From assembly GCA_944340905.1 (NCBI GenBank), contig CALVLT010000002.1, positions 41,476-105,475 of the forward strand: a DNA stretch of 64,000 nt. Reading direction: 5' to 3'. This document shows positions 62,121 through 64,000 of the stretch, one piece after another. This DNA is from an uncultured Clostridia bacterium (lineage in GTDB: Bacteria; Bacillota; Clostridia; Christensenellales; Borkfalkiaceae). The translations under genes were made by a program, and so were the position numbers. Within the stretch, counting starts at the first letter, position 1. The number at the start of each line of letters is the position of its first letter. Below the pieces are notes generated by a model. It did not search any database. It saw only the letters and a program-made list of their open reading frames with translations, and was not told the DNA's origin.

Positions 62121-62837
62121 TCAGGCGCTTGTGAGCTGGGGCAGGGTAAGGCTCTGCCCGCCGTATGTAAACATCGCGGAGGACGTCTGGATGACCTGCA
62201 CGGCATAGGTGAAACCGTTATCGTCAAAATCGGGCTTTTCGACCTGCGCCCAGACGGCGGCAAGTTTGCCGTCCTTGAATTTGAGCACCTCTTCCGTGCC
62301 GTCCAGGTCGTCCGCCTTCACATAGCCCCTGCGGTCTTCGCTGTAAACATAGCTCTCATAAATTTCCGAAAGCGAACCGATCATCCCGACAATGATGTCC
62401 GCGGCCACGCCCACGGCGGAATCGGACATGATCCAGTTTCCCGAGGCGTCCTTCGTGTACATTGTGTACGTCCCGTCCGCCTTCCTGGCGCTGTACATCT
62501 CCGCAACGGGCTCTGCGTCGGAGACATCGACGCCGAGGATCTTGCCGGTCATCTCGCTCTCCACCTTGTAATATTCGTAATCGCCGGCAATGACGGCCGT
62601 AAGGCGGTTGATCTGTGTGTAATCCACCTTGCCGCCCTGCGCCTTCCCCGCGGCACTCACGCTCATCTCCGCTTCCATGCGGACATTGGTGAAATTCTCC
62701 TCGGCAAATGCCTGCTTCCACGCCTCCTGCGTCACCTCATCCGACTTCATCGACTGCGCAGAATTGCACGCCGTCAGCCCGACGGAAAACACCGCCGCAA
62801 GGACAGCCGCCCCGAACACTGTCACCGCTTTTTTCAT
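62121..62837 (-). CDS. Lipoprotein of unknown function, paralog of 49650-50531
   Basis: 238 residues. Signal MKKAVTVFGAAVLAAVFSVG with lipobox LTAC. Matches its paralog in VTQEAWKQAFAEENF, WIMSDSA, YVYSEDRRGYVKAD, KFKDGKLAAVWAQ and the end MFTYGGQSLTLPQLTSA. Single gene with its own sigma-A promoter; it ends about 30 nt before the Phe T-box promoter. Function unknown. Confidence 0.82.
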   Translation of the reverse strand: MKKAVTVFGAAVLAAVFSVGLTACNSAQSMKSDEVTQEAWKQAFAEENFTNVRMEAEMSVSAAGKAQGGKVDYTQINRLTAVIAGDYEYYKVESEMTGKILGVDVSDAEPVAEMYSARKADGTYTMYTKDASGNWIMSDSAVGVAADIIVGMIGSLSEIYESYVYSEDRRGYVKADDLDGTEEVLKFKDGKLAAVWAQVEKPDFDDNGFTYAVQVIQTSSAMFTYGGQSLTLPQLTSA

Positions 62838-62887
62838 AATTCCCTCCTGATCGCATTTTAAATATATATTACCATATATTTACATTC

Positions 62888-62916
62888 ATTATATTCGACG
62901 GATCGGGTTTTGTCAA
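62888..62916 (-). promoter_or_regulatory. Sigma-A promoter of the lipoprotein gene
   Basis: TTGACA (62916-62911), 17-nt spacer, TATAAT (62893-62888). Confidence 0.88.
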
Positions 62917-63015
62917 GAGAAAAATAAAATTTCCTGCCGGCGACGGCGGATTTTTTGCAGCCGTTTTTCTTCCGCGCCCTTTGCCGCCCCGGCAGCCGCC
63001 TGTGTTTCCGGTTAC

Positions 63016-63043
63016 AAAAACAGCCGCGGGAAGATCCCGCGGC
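63016..63043 (-). terminator. Terminator of the choloylglycine-hydrolase-like gene
   Basis: GCCGCGGGA / TCCCGCGGC stem with five T on the minus strand (AAAAA at 63016-63020). Confidence 0.88.
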
Positions 63044-63064
63044 GTACTTGTCTGCTGCGACCGT

Positions 63065-64000
63065 TCACAGCGTGAATTCAAAGGTGTAGGCGGCCTCGCC
63101 GTAATGTTCGTTGGCGACCCAAAGCACCGTCTTTTTCGTCAGATTGTAGACGACGCTGTGCACGGTGATGCCGTTAGAATCGTCGTTGTTCCAGTTCCTT
63201 CTGCCGACCGCCGCAAGAATGTCCATGGCGGCCTGCTCGTCCGCAACGACGCCGTCCGTCGCCGAAAGGCGGGAAGCGATCTCGTTATAGCGGTCGAAGC
63301 CGGGCTTGGCGTCGTCGTCCTCGTAATAACCGGGCTGCAGAATGAAGTTTGTGATCCACTGATAGTCCGCCGCCCCCTCGCGCTCGCCGATGTGCGCGTC
63401 ATCGTCGTTGCGGATCACTCTGAGCGTGCGTGCGGAGCCGTCGTTGTCGGTGAGGTCGGTGCCGTTCGTCCACTCGAAGATGGCGCTCGCGCCCGTCGCG
63501 TCGGCGACCATGTAGTGGAACGAGGTCTGCGCGGAGTCGTGCATGTCATACTGTTCGACGAATGCGATCGCCTCGTCCACCGTGGCGCAGGTATCGAGCA
63601 GCGCGCGCATCATGGTGGTGGACGTGATGTCGGGCTTTTCCGTCTGCTGATCGGTGGCGACCGTCTCGTTCCCCTGATAGCTCATGAAGATGCCGCAGCT
63701 CAGCCCCTTCTCATTGACGCCGTCCAGCGGCGCATACGGCGCGGCAAGACAGGTGATCTTGTTCAGAAGCCCCTCGACGTCCCTGTCTGCGTCCATGCCC
63801 AGGAACTGCAGATCGACCGTCGAAAACGATTTGTAACGGCCGTTGCCCGGATCCGTGAACACGAGCGTCGTGTTCGTCTTGGAAAAATCATAGTTGCGTG
63901 CGAAGATCCTGTCCCCCGCAGGCGTGACCGCCGTGAAGGCGCTGCAGGCGATCTCGCTCTGCTGAATGGTCATGTCGATGAGCCCGCGCGTGATGCTGTT
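63065..64000 (-). CDS. Linear amide C-N hydrolase, choloylglycine hydrolase/penicillin acylase family (5' end outside window)
   Basis: Ntn hydrolase; relatives cut bile-salt amides, penicillin V or N-acyl amides. The frame is open to the window edge, so the start is missing; 311 codons are seen. ACSAFTAVTPAGDRIFARNYDF holds the nucleophile Cys and the Arg and Asp of the active site. Further on YAPLDGVNEKGLSCGIF and a conserved Asn region (ATGASAIFEWTNG) appear. Cys is internal, so either a signal sequence or a short propeptide lies before it. Whether it acts on bile salts cannot be decided. Confidence 0.86.
   Translation of the reverse strand, partial: NSITRGLIDMTIQQSEIACSAFTAVTPAGDRIFARNYDFSKTNTTLVFTDPGNGRYKSFSTVDLQFLGMDADRDVEGLLNKITCLAAPYAPLDGVNEKGLSCGIFMSYQGNETVATDQQTEKPDITSTTMMRALLDTCATVDEAIAFVEQYDMHDSAQTSFHYMVADATGASAIFEWTNGTDLTDNDGSARTLRVIRNDDDAHIGEREGAADYQWITNFILQPGYYEDDDAKPGFDRYNEIASRLSATDGVVADEQAAMDILAAVGRRNWNNDDSNGITVHSVVYNLTKKTVLWVANEHYGEAAYTFEFTL

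Overview
The window is chromosomal DNA from a GC-rich, spore-forming member of the Bacillota, most likely a gut Clostridia. The evidence is the set of sporulation-linked genes (yqfC/yqfD, spoVT-spoVB-mazG), two T-box leaders, a probable ZTP/pfl-motif riboswitch, near-consensus sigma-A promoters (TTGACA-N17-TATAAT) and simple stem-plus-T-run terminators. No rRNA, tRNA, IS transposase, prophage or CRISPR array is visible. I cannot name the species.

Layout. 1-4.3 kb: operon yqfC-yqfD-phoH-pgpH-like-(DUF559 insert)-ybeY. 4.5-5.3 kb: AT-richer coiA-like gene. 5.4-7.8 kb: asparaginase operon. 8.5-12.5 kb: envelope proteins (Wzz-like, M23 peptidase, exported proteins). 12.8-16 kb: prmA-rsmE-mtaB-hinT. 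16-18.9 kb: a duplicated cluster of membrane proteins. 19-20.4 kb: corA-fmdB behind an attenuator-like leader. 21.2-24.4 kb: xre, glyS and a glycosyltransferase. 24.8-27.5 kb: acyltransferase, xre, comF. 28.6-33.3 kb: large surface lipoprotein, rplM-rpsI, acetyltransferase. 33.9-38.2 kb: short alaS and cysE-cysS under a Cys T-box. 38.4-43.4 kb: gyrB and gyrA. 43.9-48.1 kb: spoVT-spoVB-mazG-dus. 48.2-51.8 kb: transporter, lipoprotein, hemolysin III family protein. 51.8-55.9 kb: a pyruvate formate-lyase locus whose enzyme is split into two genes. 56-62 kb: panE-like gene and pheS-pheT with a distant Phe T-box. 62-64 kb: second lipoprotein paralog and a choloylglycine-hydrolase-like gene cut by the window end.

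Most unusual are the repeat islands, about 4-5 kb in total, in the gaps between genes. They are mosaics of short modules. Within them two families look like structured RNAs, because stems are kept while their sequences change together. One family (two copies, directly after the stop codons of gyrB and the pfl core gene) resembles HEARO/omega-RNA, the RNA class that guides IscB/IsrB nucleases. The second family has eight copies; one abuts the alaS stop codon. One island separates the pfl core from its glycyl-radical domain gene, another separates the Phe T-box from pheS, and another lies between gyrB and gyrA. No IscB/IsrB-type protein is encoded in the window.

Other points: several promoters place the -10 box 6 nt before the start codon (probably leaderless mRNAs); phoH seems to lack a standard start codon; pheT carries an exact 42-bp in-frame tandem duplication; GyrA has Phe at the quinolone-determining position.
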